64,000 bases of DNA, from NCBI GenBank assembly GCA_964417835.1, contig CAYQJD010000001.1, positions 5,644 through 69,643 on the forward strand, written 5' to 3'. The translations under genes and the position numbers were made by a program. Shown piece by piece: positions 18,048-27,197 of the stretch; position 1 is the first letter of the stretch; each line of letters opens with the position of its first letter. Source of the stretch: UMGS1124 sp964417835 (GTDB taxonomy: Bacteria > Bacillota_I > Bacilli_A > RF39 > UBA660). The notes under the pieces are model-generated. The model did no database searches. It was given only the letters and a program-made list of their open reading frames with translations, and was not told the origin of the DNA.

Positions 18048-19043
18048 ATGATTATAGATAAGTTAATTAAAAAAGCAAAACAAAACAAAAAAACAATAGT
18101 ATTAGTAGAAGCAGATGATGTTAGAACATTAAAAGCAGCAGAAGAAACAATAAAATTGGATTTTGCTAATATCATCTTAATTGGCAAAGAAAATAAAATT
18201 AAAGAATTAGCTTTAATAAATGGAATAAATTTAAATAATATCAAAATAATAGATCCTTTAAATTCAAGTATTACTATAGAATTAATAAAAAATTTTTATG
18301 AGCTTAGAAAACATAAAGGATTAACTTTAGAAGAAGCCGAAAATATAATTAAAAATGATTATTTATACTTTGGGGATATGTTGGTATTAAATGGTTATGC
18401 TGATGGATTAGTAGCAGGAGCAACCCATTCATCTAGTGATGTATTACGAGCTGCTTTAAAAACTGTAAAAACAGCTCCTGATTCAAAAATAGTTTCATCA
18501 TTTTTCTTAATTGAATTAGAAAATAAAAACTTAGGAAGTAATGGTATTTTTATATATTCAGATTGCGGTATGATACAAAATCCCACTAGTGAAGAATTAA
18601 CAAATATAGCATATTCATCTAGCAAAACGTTCGAAAATTTAGTTGAAAGCACTCCAAAAATTGCATTCTTATCATATTCAACAAATGGTTCTAGCAATTC
18701 TATTGATGTAGATAAAGTAAGAAATGCAGTAGATATATTCAAAAAAACATATCCAAATATAATAGCTGACGGAGAATTGCAATTAGATGCTGCAATAATT
18801 CCAGAAATAACAGAAAAAAAATTTCCGAACTCTAAAATTAAAGGAGATGCAAATATATTAATATTTCCAAATTTAGATGCAGGAAATATAGCATATAAAA
18901 TAACAGAACGTATAGGTAATGCAAAAGCATATGGTCCAATTACGCAAGGAATCAAAAAACCAATAAACGACTTATCTAGAGGCTGTAATTACAAAGATAT
19001 AGTTGGAGTTATTGCAATAACTTGTAACCAAGTAAAAAACTGA
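18048..19043 (+). CDS. pta: Phosphate acetyltransferase
   Basis: 331 residues, the short single-domain form. Conserved blocks include DGLVAGATHSSSDVLRAAL, the SSFFLIE and DCGMIQNP regions, DGELQLDAAI and FPNLDAGNIAYKI, ending with GPITQGIKKPINDLSRGC. It interconverts acetyl-CoA and acetyl phosphate; with acetate kinase (not in the window) it yields ATP from acetyl-CoA, which suits a fermenter. An AAAGGTGA site precedes the ATG. It is one of few plus-strand genes and is monocistronic, with a terminator overlapping its stop. Confidence 0.96.
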   Translation: MIIDKLIKKAKQNKKTIVLVEADDVRTLKAAEETIKLDFANIILIGKENKIKELALINGINLNNIKIIDPLNSSITIELIKNFYELRKHKGLTLEEAENIIKNDYLYFGDMLVLNGYADGLVAGATHSSSDVLRAALKTVKTAPDSKIVSSFFLIELENKNLGSNGIFIYSDCGMIQNPTSEELTNIAYSSSKTFENLVESTPKIAFLSYSTNGSSNSIDVDKVRNAVDIFKKTYPNIIADGELQLDAAIIPEITEKKFPNSKIKGDANILIFPNLDAGNIAYKITERIGNAKAYGPITQGIKKPINDLSRGCNYKDIVGVIAITCNQVKN

Positions 19044-19062
19044 TAAAAATTTATCAGTTTTT
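19034..19062 (+). terminator. Terminator after pta
   Basis: Arms CTGATAAA and TTTATCAG, extended by A and T runs, with a two-base apex and a T tail. The stop codon of pta is inside the stem. Confidence 0.85.
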
Positions 19063-19219
19063 ATTATATTCAACTATGATATTTTAAATTTGCAAACAAA
19101 TAATTATTGTAAAACATACGAATTGTTTTTAGTCCTGAATCGGAGAACAATCATATAATTTCTAAATACTCACAAAATAGAATTGTTTTTGAGTACACTT
19201 ACTTTATTTATTAGCATAT

Positions 19220-20449
19220 TTAACGTTTAGATTCAATTATTTTTTCTTCTATACGTAATAATTGATTATATTTAGCAACTCTTTCTGATCTTGACATTGA
19301 CCCTGTTTTAATTTGTCCTAAATTTAAACCAACTGCTAAATCAGAAATGGTTGTATCTTCTGTTTCTCCACTTCTATGTGAAATAATTGTTTTATATCCA
19401 TTATTGCGAGCAAGTTCAATAGTTTCTAATGTTTCAGTTATTGTTCCTATTTGATTTACTTTTAAAAGTATAGCATTACCTGCTTTTAAATCTATTCCTT
19501 TTTGTAAACATTTTTTATTTGTAACAAATAAATCATCTCCAACTATCTGAATTTTATTACCTAGCTTTTCTGTAACTTTAATGAATCCTTCCCAATCATT
19601 TTCATCAACAGGATCTTCGATTGAAATTATAGGATAAGTATTAGTTAATTCTTCATAAAAATTAATAAGTTCATCAGTTGTTAAATTTTTATTATCAATA
19701 TGATATAATCCATTTTCATAAAATTCACTTGCAGCTACATCTATACCTAAAGAAACATCTTCTCCAGGGATATATCCAGCTCTTTTTATAGCTTCAGTAA
19801 TAACTTCAAAACCTTCCTTGTTACTAGAAAGATTTGGAGCAAAGCCCCCTTCATCACCTACTCCAGTAAAATATCCTTTATCTTTTAAAACACTTTTTAA
19901 ATTATGAAAAACTTCAGCACCAACCCTTACATTTTCATGTATTGTTTTTTTCATAGGAATAATTATAAATTCTTGAAAATCTAAATTATTATCTGCATGA
20001 GCTCCACCATTTAAAATATTTATCATTGGTCTTGGTAAAAGATTACCATTACCAACATATTCATATAAATCTTTGCCAGATTCTATAGCACTCGCTTTTA
20101 AAACTGCCATACTTACTGCTAAAATAGCATTTGCACCTAAATTAGACTTAGTATCTGTCCCATCCAATTCTATCATTTTATAATCTATAGCTTTTTGATC
20201 AAACACATTCATTCCAATAAGATTTTCTCTAATTATTGTATTAACATTATTTACTGCTTTTAATACTCCTTTACCACAAAATCTTTCATCTTTATCTCTT
20301 AATTCCAAAGCTTCTCTCGTTCCAGTTGATGCCCCGCTTGGAACACTAGCTCTTCCAACAGTTCCACTTTCTAATATAACATCTGCTTCCACTGTAGGAT
20401 TTCCTCTAGAATCTATTATTTCTCTACCAACGATATTTTTTATTTTCAT
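19220..20449 (-). CDS. eno: Enolase
   Basis: 409 residues, slightly short against about 430. Motifs: REIIDSRGNPTVEADV, SVPSGASTG, LNGGAHADNNLDFQEF, the metal ligand regions GIDVAASEFY, SIEDPVDENDW and IVGDDLFVTN, and the catalytic lysine region LLKVNQIGT with the ISHRSGETEDT loop. It converts 2-phosphoglycerate to phosphoenolpyruvate. The start has an AAAGGAT site and its own promoter. Enolase stands alone here, not in a glycolytic operon. Confidence 0.98.
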   Translation of the reverse strand: MKIKNIVGREIIDSRGNPTVEADVILESGTVGRASVPSGASTGTREALELRDKDERFCGKGVLKAVNNVNTIIRENLIGMNVFDQKAIDYKMIELDGTDTKSNLGANAILAVSMAVLKASAIESGKDLYEYVGNGNLLPRPMINILNGGAHADNNLDFQEFIIIPMKKTIHENVRVGAEVFHNLKSVLKDKGYFTGVGDEGGFAPNLSSNKEGFEVITEAIKRAGYIPGEDVSLGIDVAASEFYENGLYHIDNKNLTTDELINFYEELTNTYPIISIEDPVDENDWEGFIKVTEKLGNKIQIVGDDLFVTNKKCLQKGIDLKAGNAILLKVNQIGTITETLETIELARNNGYKTIISHRSGETEDTTISDLAVGLNLGQIKTGSMSRSERVAKYNQLLRIEEKIIESKR

Positions 20450-20474
20450 AAAAGTTATCCTTTCTTATATAGAA

Positions 20475-20503
20475 ATTATATCATTTAATAAAATATAAGT
20501 AAA
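20475..20503 (-). promoter_or_regulatory. Promoter of eno
   Basis: Minus strand: TTTACT (20498-20503), 17 bases, TATAAT (20475-20480), 25 bases from the start codon. Confidence 0.7.
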
Positions 20504-20523
20504 TCAAAGAGTCATGCAAAATT

Positions 20524-20561
20524 AATAAAAAGATAACAAATAATTAATTATTCGTTATCTT
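20524..20561 (-). terminator. Terminator of the sortase cassette
   Basis: A 16-base stem with one mismatch (AAGATAAC... and ...GTTATCTT) followed by TTTTATTAATTTT on the minus strand. It includes the stop codon of the last gene. Confidence 0.8.
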
Positions 20562-21141
20562 CATTTAATTTAGGTAATTCTACTTTTTTTTCTAAAAATA
20601 AACTTACTATAAAAACTAATAAATTAATAATAACCCATATAATAAATATTATACTTGATATCTGAAAAATACTTAATAATAAATCATTTTCATATATAGA
20701 AGTTATACTATTTAAATCTATAGTAATATTATTCATAGCAACTAAATTTATAATAAATAATAATTCTAATATAATTCCAATCCATATATTAATATTTTTC
20801 AAAACTTTTTTAGATTTTTTTATAGAAATAATTTGTATTATAATTGTTATAAGTATGAAAGTAAAATATTCTATTATAGATGGAAAATATGATAATTTAA
20901 CTATATATGTTATATATATATCTAATATATTAAATAAAGGTTTATAATATATTAATATAATATATATCATAATTAATATAATAATCGTAATATATAATCT
21001 TTTAGTTTCTTTTTTGTTTTTTCCATAAAGTAAATCAATAATAATAAATACTATCAACAATGAAATTAAAGCAATAATAGAATTACTTTTTAAAAATTCA
21101 TATATTAAATTAATCTTACTCAAAAATGTCGTATCAACCAT
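20548..21141 (-). CDS. Polytopic membrane protein of the sortase cassette
   Basis: 197 residues, about five hydrophobic membrane segments (around 20-40, 48-66, 80-106, 118-137 and 155-182) separated by short Lys-rich loops, ending in an acidic tail. No family recognised. An AAGAGG site precedes the ATG. It is the last gene of a three-gene unit after a surface protein and a sortase, with only 14 bases to the sortase, so a role in assembling or displaying the surface protein is a reasonable guess from position alone. Confidence 0.75.
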   Translation of the reverse strand: MVDTTFLSKINLIYEFLKSNSIIALISLLIVFIIIDLLYGKNKKETKRLYITIIILIMIYIILIYYKPLFNILDIYITYIVKLSYFPSIIEYFTFILITIIIQIISIKKSKKVLKNINIWIGIILELLFIINLVAMNNITIDLNSITSIYENDLLLSIFQISSIIFIIWVIINLLVFIVSLFLEKKVELPKLNEDNE

Positions 21142-21155
21142 AATATCGCCTCTTT

Positions 21156-21806
21156 TTATTCTTTATTTATAAGTTCACTAATATATACTGTTTGGGTAGT
21201 TTTATCATTCTTAGTACAAGTTATTAGCGTTAATGTAGAAATATCTTTATTTCTAATAACTTCCACTTGTCCTGTTTTTAAAACTGTATATATATTAACA
21301 ATCTTATATGTATAATTTATATTATTATATTCAATATAAACTAAATCCCCTTTATTTAATTGGTATAAATCTTTAAAATATGATACTGATGAATTACCAG
21401 AATGACTTGCTAATATTACATTTCCATTTTCTTTATCTGGATAATCAGAAGAATTTAAAATTTGTATATTTTTATTAACATTATTGTAATTACTATCAAT
21501 ATTAGTAAAACCTTTTTTTAAATTTATTTTGGGTATACTTAAATATCCCACATATAATGATTCATCATTATAATCTTTAAAACTATAATCTGTATCAACC
21601 TTAATATCCTCTTTATTCTCTATTTGCTCATTAGTTGCTGTTTCATTTAAAATATCTGTATTAATACTTACAGTATCTTTATAATATAATTCATTCATAT
21701 AATCATATACTTCTATTTTTTTTGCATTTAAATATTCAGAAGAAAATATGAACAACCCTATCAACAATATTATAAAACTAATTATTATTTTTAGATTTCT
21801 TGACAT
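21156..21806 (-). CDS. Sortase (class uncertain)
   Basis: 216 residues. An N-terminal membrane anchor (about 6-22) precedes the sortase barrel. Catalytic His135 is in ILASHSGNSS and Cys197 is in the TLITC signature. The catalytic arginine normally found 7-10 residues after the cysteine is not visible: the tail is TKNDKTTQTVYISELINKE, with no Arg. Sortases cleave a C-terminal sorting signal and join the protein to peptidoglycan or another protein. The start lies inside the end of the surface-protein gene (29-base overlap), so the two are translationally coupled. Its substrate is very probably that neighbour. Confidence 0.9.
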   Translation of the reverse strand: MSRNLKIIISFIILLIGLFIFSSEYLNAKKIEVYDYMNELYYKDTVSINTDILNETATNEQIENKEDIKVDTDYSFKDYNDESLYVGYLSIPKINLKKGFTNIDSNYNNVNKNIQILNSSDYPDKENGNVILASHSGNSSVSYFKDLYQLNKGDLVYIEYNNINYTYKIVNIYTVLKTGQVEVIRNKDISTLTLITCTKNDKTTQTVYISELINKE

Positions 21807-23421
21807 TTTTATAAACTAAACATCCGCCTATTGATAATACAATAGCTCCTAATATATATTTAAAAGTTGAGAATAATGCTGTTTTAGGGCAATCAATTAA
21901 ATTACTTATAAAACTAGTTTCTATAGTTGTAGTTGTTATAACTTCATTTTTTATTTCTATATTTGAATTGTCATCATTTAAATTGTTAACATTATCATTA
22001 TTTGTAGTTGGGAATTCTTCTATATTTAAATAAATATCATCAACAGTCACATATGTAGAATTATACTTCACTTTTAAAATACCATCACTAGTTATTTGAA
22101 AATATAATTTATCAAAATTATATTTTGAATCTATAATATAATAATTTCCTTCTGTTAAAGTTAATGAATAGCTAGTTTCTGTACTTTCATAAGATTTTTT
22201 CAAAACACCACTAGTAGTATATATTTTAATATAATTATCTTTATCATTATAATCATTATAAATAGTAAAATATTTAGAAGCTAAAGTAGTATTGTATTTT
22301 ATTTCTTCACCTTGAACAGTAATTGTTTGTATATTTTCTGATTCTTTAATATTATAAGCCTTTTTTGTAGGCAAATTATAGTTAGAACTACTGAACGTTA
22401 AAGTATAAATTCCAGTTTCAAATAAATCATTATAATCTCTATATGTATTTGTAGTAGTGAAACTTTTTAATAAATTATCTGTAGAACAACTATCATTTAA
22501 ACAATTACCCTTATAAATATTGATTTTTACACCACTTAAATAATTATTATCATCATCCACAACTTTAATTCTAACTTTTTGATAAGTTGACTCTTTTATT
22601 GTGACTGGCATACTGGCTTCGATATTGTTCGAACTTGATGTATAAACTCTACCATATATAGCATCTTCTCCACCATAGAAACTATATTTATAAACAGTAT
22701 AGTCAGTCTTTGTTCCAGTAATATAAACCTCAAAATCATCAGAATAATCTATTGAACTAGATGGGATTCTAATTTGAAATGAGCCTTTACCATCGTTACT
22801 TAATGAATTATTAATAATTGTTGCATTTTTTGGTGCATTATATAATTTAACTGATGGTGTTGAGTTTAATCCATTAGTAGTTATATTGATATAATTAGAA
22901 TAATAGTAACTACCACTCTCATAAAAAGTTATATTTTTAGTATCAAAAACAATACTATCCTTATTATCATTTAATGCTTTTGCATTAGTTACCAATTTAT
23001 TTATATAAAAACAAACTGTATCTGTAGTATTATTAGTTATATAAGTTTTTAAAGATGCACTTATATTAGCATCATTTCCATTTAAATAATCTTGATACCA
23101 AAGTATAGCTACTTGAGCAATGTAATAGTTTTTATTGCTATTACTTGTAACATTATTATTATTAATTATATAAGCAAATCCTTTATCAGCTTCAATAGGA
23201 TCAGTTAATGTTACTTTGGAATCATAATAAGTATCCTTATTTAATACATAAAGATTATAACTTCCAGACTTATTAAAATTTATTGATAAACCATCAATAT
23301 ATTCATAAGTAGTACCACTCTTCTGAGTAGTAATACTAGATGAATAACTTAAAGCATTTACACTGGTTGCAAAGCCTAACATTATTATTAGACTGATTAC
23401 AATTTTCGAAATTTTCTTCAT
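21778..23421 (-). CDS. Secreted, sortase-anchored surface protein with thioester-like and SpaA-like domains
   Basis: About 547 residues. The frame is open 27 bases further upstream, but an AAGGGAG site lies ten bases before the ATG at 23421, so that start is used. A signal peptide (KKISKIVISL onward) is followed by a domain resembling thioester adhesin domains, with YYIAQVAILWYQDY (Gln near residue 103) but no upstream cysteine. A later stretch (KVRIKVVDDDNN, then SGVKINIYKG and TGIYTLTFSS) looks like an SpaA/prealbumin-type fold. The C-terminus has the anchor layout: CPKTA (near residue 511), a hydrophobic segment and a Lys-rich tail. CPKTA replaces LPxTG. It is probably displayed on the cell wall by the adjacent sortase, possibly as an adhesin. 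Confidence 0.85.
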   Translation of the reverse strand: MKKISKIVISLIIMLGFATSVNALSYSSSITTQKSGTTYEYIDGLSINFNKSGSYNLYVLNKDTYYDSKVTLTDPIEADKGFAYIINNNNVTSNSNKNYYIAQVAILWYQDYLNGNDANISASLKTYITNNTTDTVCFYINKLVTNAKALNDNKDSIVFDTKNITFYESGSYYYSNYINITTNGLNSTPSVKLYNAPKNATIINNSLSNDGKGSFQIRIPSSSIDYSDDFEVYITGTKTDYTVYKYSFYGGEDAIYGRVYTSSSNNIEASMPVTIKESTYQKVRIKVVDDDNNYLSGVKINIYKGNCLNDSCSTDNLLKSFTTTNTYRDYNDLFETGIYTLTFSSSNYNLPTKKAYNIKESENIQTITVQGEEIKYNTTLASKYFTIYNDYNDKDNYIKIYTTSGVLKKSYESTETSYSLTLTEGNYYIIDSKYNFDKLYFQITSDGILKVKYNSTYVTVDDIYLNIEEFPTTNNDNVNNLNDDNSNIEIKNEVITTTTIETSFISNLIDCPKTALFSTFKYILGAIVLSIGGCLVYKNVKKSKNNN

Positions 23422-23450
23422 TTTCAAAACCACTCCCTTTAATGGCACTT

Positions 23451-23478
23451 ATTATACACTTTTTTTATTAATTGTCAA
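23451..23478 (-). promoter_or_regulatory. Promoter of the sortase cassette
   Basis: Minus strand: perfect TTGACA (23473-23478), 16-base spacer, perfect TATAAT (23451-23456). A strong sigma-A promoter right after the rpoC terminator. Confidence 0.85.
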
Positions 23479-23493
23479 ATTATTTAAATTTTA

Positions 23494-23517
23494 TAAAAAA
23501 AAAGCAACTAAGCTTCT
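23494..23517 (-). terminator. Terminator after rpoC
   Basis: Minus strand: a short stem (AGAAGC with GCTTTT, one GU pair) with a six-base loop followed by nine T residues. It overlaps the rpoC stop. Confidence 0.7.
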
Positions 23518-26500
23518 TCTTGAACTTCTATTATTTCTTCCTCAATTTTTTTATCTTCTTCATCAATATCTAAAAATTGATTTTCCAATACTTCACTAGG
23601 TTCATCATCCATTAAACTTTTTTCAAGTTCAATAGTAATATCGCTATATTGTTTAGCACCTGTACCAGCTGGAATTAATTTACCAATAATTACATTTTCT
23701 TTTAATCCAGTTAAATTATCAACTTTTCCTTTAATTGCAGCATCAGTTAAAACTCTTGTAGTTTCTTGGAATGATGCAGCAGATAAGAATGAATCAGTTT
23801 CTAAAGAAGATTTTGTAATACCTAGCATAATTGGTCTTCCTGTAGCAGGAATTCCACCATTTAATAATACTTGTTTGTTCCTTTCAGTAAATTCTCTTAT
23901 ACTTACTGTTAAACCAGCTACTAAATCAGTATCTCCCTCATCTACAACTCTCATTTTATTAATCATTCTGCTAGCAATTATTTCAATATGCTTATCTGAG
24001 ATATCAACACCTTGACTCTTATAAGCCTTTTGAATCTCTGTTAATATATATTCTTGAGTTGTTATAGGATCAGTAACTGCAAGTAATTCTTTAGGAGATA
24101 TTGTTCCTTGTGTTAATTTATCTCCAGCATTAACTTCATCTCCTACTTCAACGATTAATTTAGCTCCGTATGAAGTTATATGATCTCTTGATTCAGTTTT
24201 ATTTGAAATAACTATTTTCCATTTACCGTTTACATCTGTAATTAAGTCAACTTTTCCAGTTATTTCAGAAATAGTAGCTTTACCTTTTGGATTACGAGCC
24301 TCAAATAATTCTTCAACACGTGGAAGACCTTGAGTTATATCTTCTCCACCAGCAACTCCACCTGAATGGAATGTTCTCATTGTTAATTGTGTACCTGGTT
24401 CACCAATTGATTGAGCTGCCATAATACCAACTGCTTCTCCAGTTTCTACTAAGTTTCCAGTTGCTAAATTACGACCATAACATTTTTGACAAACGCCATT
24501 TGGACTTTTACAAGTAAGAACACTTCTAATTTCTACTTCTTTTACCCCTGCATTTTCAATTTTAGCAACTAAACTTTCATTTAAAAGTACATCTTTTTCT
24601 ACAATAACTTCTTTAGTTTCAGGGTTAATTACTTTCTTTGCTGTGAATCTACCTAATAATCTTTCTGAAAGTGGCTCTATTATACTACCATCTTTATCAT
24701 TTATTAAATCTTTAACAACTAGTCCAGATACACAACCACAGTCTTCATCTTTAACAATAATATCTTGAGAAACATCAACTAATCTACGAGTTAAATATCC
24801 CGAATCCGCAGTACGTAATGCTGTATCGGTATCTCCTTTACGTGCACCGTGTGTTCCTAAGAAAAATTCGTTAACGGAAAGTCCATCACGTAAACTTGAT
24901 AATATTGGAATTTCTACAGAATCACCATTTGGTTTTGACATCAAACCACGCATACCGGCCATTTGACAAAATTGATCTGCACTACCACGAGCTCCTGAAT
25001 TCATCATCATAAATACAGGATTATGTAAATCTGATTTAGCTATATCACTAAGTTTATTTTTTACTTGATCTTTAACATTATTCCAAACTCCACAAACACT
25101 TGTATATCTTTCTTCTTCGGTAATAAGTCCTCTTGAAAATTGTTTATTAATTTTATTTACTTTTTCTTGACCAGCATTAATAAAGTCTTGTTTTGATGAA
25201 TCAACATTGATATCTGATAACGAAACAGTAATACCAGCAATTGTAGAATATTTAAATCCCAAATCTTTTAATTTATCTAACATAATACTTGTCTCAGTAG
25301 TTTTATAAAGTTTAAATATTTGAGCAATTATACTTTGTAGAAGCTTTTTATCAAAAGGTTTTACAACTGGAGTATCTTTCAATACCTCTGCGAAATTAGT
25401 TCCCATATCAAAGAAATATTTCAATGGTGTAATTCCAGTTATATTTTCTTTAGTAGGTTCATTTATATAAGGAAAAGTATCCGGCAATATTTCATTAAAA
25501 ATCAATTTCCCTGCAGTTGTAACTAAATATTTATCTTTTACTTCATCAATAAATATTCTATGTCTAAATGAACTAACTGGCAATATTATTCTAGTATGTA
25601 AAGATATCTCTTTTCTTTCATAAGCCATTATCGCTTCATTTGAATTTTTATAGACCTTACCTTCATTAGGCAACCCAGCTTCTTCAATAGTAATATAATA
25701 GTTACCTAAAACCATGTCTTGGCTTGGAGTAACAATTGGTTTTCCATCTTTTGGAGAAAGAATGTTATTAGCTCCTAGCATAAGAATTCTAGCTTCTGCC
25801 TTTGCTTCTTCGCTTAAAGGAACGTGAACAGCCATTTGGTCACCATCAAAATCCGCATTAAATGCTGTACAAACTAATGGATGTAATCTAATAGCTTTAC
25901 CGCCTACTAATTTTGGTTCAAAAGCTTGAATACCCAATCTATGTAAAGTTGGTGCACGGTTTAACATTACTGGATGTTCTGTAATTACGTCTTCAACTAT
26001 ATCCCATACACATTCGTTTCTACTATCAATTAATTTTTTTGCACCTTTAATATTGTGTGCAAGGCCTCTGCTTACTAAACCATTTATAACATGTGGCTTA
26101 AATAATTCTATAGCCATTTCTTTAGGAATTCCACATTGATACATCTTCAAATTAGGTCCAACAACGATAACTGAACGTCCTGAATAATCTACACGTTTTC
26201 CTAATAAGTTTTGACGAAAACGTCCTTGTTTTCCTTTTAACATGCTTGATAAAGATTTTAAAGGTCTATTACCAGCAGCTGTAACACTTCTTCCACGTCT
26301 TCCATTATCAAATAATGTATCAACCGCTTCTTGAAGCATACGTTTTTCATTTTGAACAATTATAGATGGAGCTCCTAATTCTAATAATTTTTTCAAACGA
26401 TTATTTCTATTAATAATTCTTCTATATAAATCATTTAAATCAGAAGTAGCAAATCTACCACCATCCAATTGAATCATTGGTCTTAATTCTGGAGGTATAA

Positions 26501-27197
26501 CTGGAATTACATCTAAAATCATCCATTCAGGTTTATTACCACTTTCTTGGAATGCAACTAAACAATCCAAACGTTTAACCAATCTAATACGTTTTTGACC
26601 TGTAGCATTTTCTAATTCAGCTCTTAAATCTTCAACTTCTTTATTAACATCTACATCTTGTAATAATTTTTTAATTGCTTCAGCTCCCATGCCTACTTCA
26701 AAACTATTACCATATTTTTCATAATATGCTCTATATTCTTTATCAGATAAAGTTTGTTTTTTTTCTAAAGGAGCATTACCAGGATTAATTACAACATAGC
26801 TCACAAAATATATTACTTCTTCTAAATCTCTTGGACTCATATCCAAAACTAATCCCATTTTAGATGGTACACCTTTAAAAAACCAAATATGAGAACAAGG
26901 AGAGGCAAGTTCTATATGTCCCATACGTTCTCTACGAACTTTAGAACGAGTAACCTCAACTCCACATCTATCACATATTACATTTTTATATCTCAATCTT
27001 CTATACTTACCACAACTACATTCATAATCTTTAGTAGGTCCAAAGATCTTTTCACAAAACAAACCATCTCTTTCAGGCTTAAGGGTACGATAATTTATTG
27101 TTTCAGGTTTCTTGACTTCTCCATGAGACCAACTTCTAATTTTTTCAGGACTAGCAATACCAATCTTAATTCCTTTAAAATTATTTACTTCTAACAT
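23508..27197 (-). CDS. rpoC: RNA polymerase subunit beta'
   Basis: 1229 residues. The N-terminal zinc site (CSCGKYRRLRYKNVICDRCG), the catalytic NADFDGDQMAVH that binds the active-site magnesium, the second zinc site (CGC and CKSPNGVCQKCYG), the trigger-loop region (MAAQSIGEPGTQLTMRTFH) and an acidic C-terminus are all present. Its start overlaps the rpoB stop by one base (TAATG). Length is in the Firmicutes range. Confidence 0.99.
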   Translation of the reverse strand: MLEVNNFKGIKIGIASPEKIRSWSHGEVKKPETINYRTLKPERDGLFCEKIFGPTKDYECSCGKYRRLRYKNVICDRCGVEVTRSKVRRERMGHIELASPCSHIWFFKGVPSKMGLVLDMSPRDLEEVIYFVSYVVINPGNAPLEKKQTLSDKEYRAYYEKYGNSFEVGMGAEAIKKLLQDVDVNKEVEDLRAELENATGQKRIRLVKRLDCLVAFQESGNKPEWMILDVIPVIPPELRPMIQLDGGRFATSDLNDLYRRIINRNNRLKKLLELGAPSIIVQNEKRMLQEAVDTLFDNGRRGRSVTAAGNRPLKSLSSMLKGKQGRFRQNLLGKRVDYSGRSVIVVGPNLKMYQCGIPKEMAIELFKPHVINGLVSRGLAHNIKGAKKLIDSRNECVWDIVEDVITEHPVMLNRAPTLHRLGIQAFEPKLVGGKAIRLHPLVCTAFNADFDGDQMAVHVPLSEEAKAEARILMLGANNILSPKDGKPIVTPSQDMVLGNYYITIEEAGLPNEGKVYKNSNEAIMAYERKEISLHTRIILPVSSFRHRIFIDEVKDKYLVTTAGKLIFNEILPDTFPYINEPTKENITGITPLKYFFDMGTNFAEVLKDTPVVKPFDKKLLQSIIAQIFKLYKTTETSIMLDKLKDLGFKYSTIAGITVSLSDINVDSSKQDFINAGQEKVNKINKQFSRGLITEEERYTSVCGVWNNVKDQVKNKLSDIAKSDLHNPVFMMMNSGARGSADQFCQMAGMRGLMSKPNGDSVEIPILSSLRDGLSVNEFFLGTHGARKGDTDTALRTADSGYLTRRLVDVSQDIIVKDEDCGCVSGLVVKDLINDKDGSIIEPLSERLLGRFTAKKVINPETKEVIVEKDVLLNESLVAKIENAGVKEVEIRSVLTCKSPNGVCQKCYGRNLATGNLVETGEAVGIMAAQSIGEPGTQLTMRTFHSGGVAGGEDITQGLPRVEELFEARNPKGKATISEITGKVDLITDVNGKWKIVISNKTESRDHITSYGAKLIVEVGDEVNAGDKLTQGTISPKELLAVTDPITTQEYILTEIQKAYKSQGVDISDKHIEIIASRMINKMRVVDEGDTDLVAGLTVSIREFTERNKQVLLNGGIPATGRPIMLGITKSSLETDSFLSAASFQETTRVLTDAAIKGKVDNLTGLKENVIIGKLIPAGTGAKQYSDITIELEKSLMDDEPSEVLENQFLDIDEEDKKIEEEIIEVQEEA

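Noticed and set aside
18395..18955. Long minus-strand frame opposite pta
   Set aside because: Antisense shadow of a well-conserved gene, with no binding site or independent similarity.
19120..19194. Two near-identical GAATTGTTTTT strings between pta and eno, considered as a mobile-element or attachment repeat
   Set aside because: Too short and AT-rich to separate from chance, no associated gene.
26889..27194. Plus-strand frame opposite the start of rpoC
   Set aside because: Antisense shadow over the conserved zinc-binding region of rpoC.
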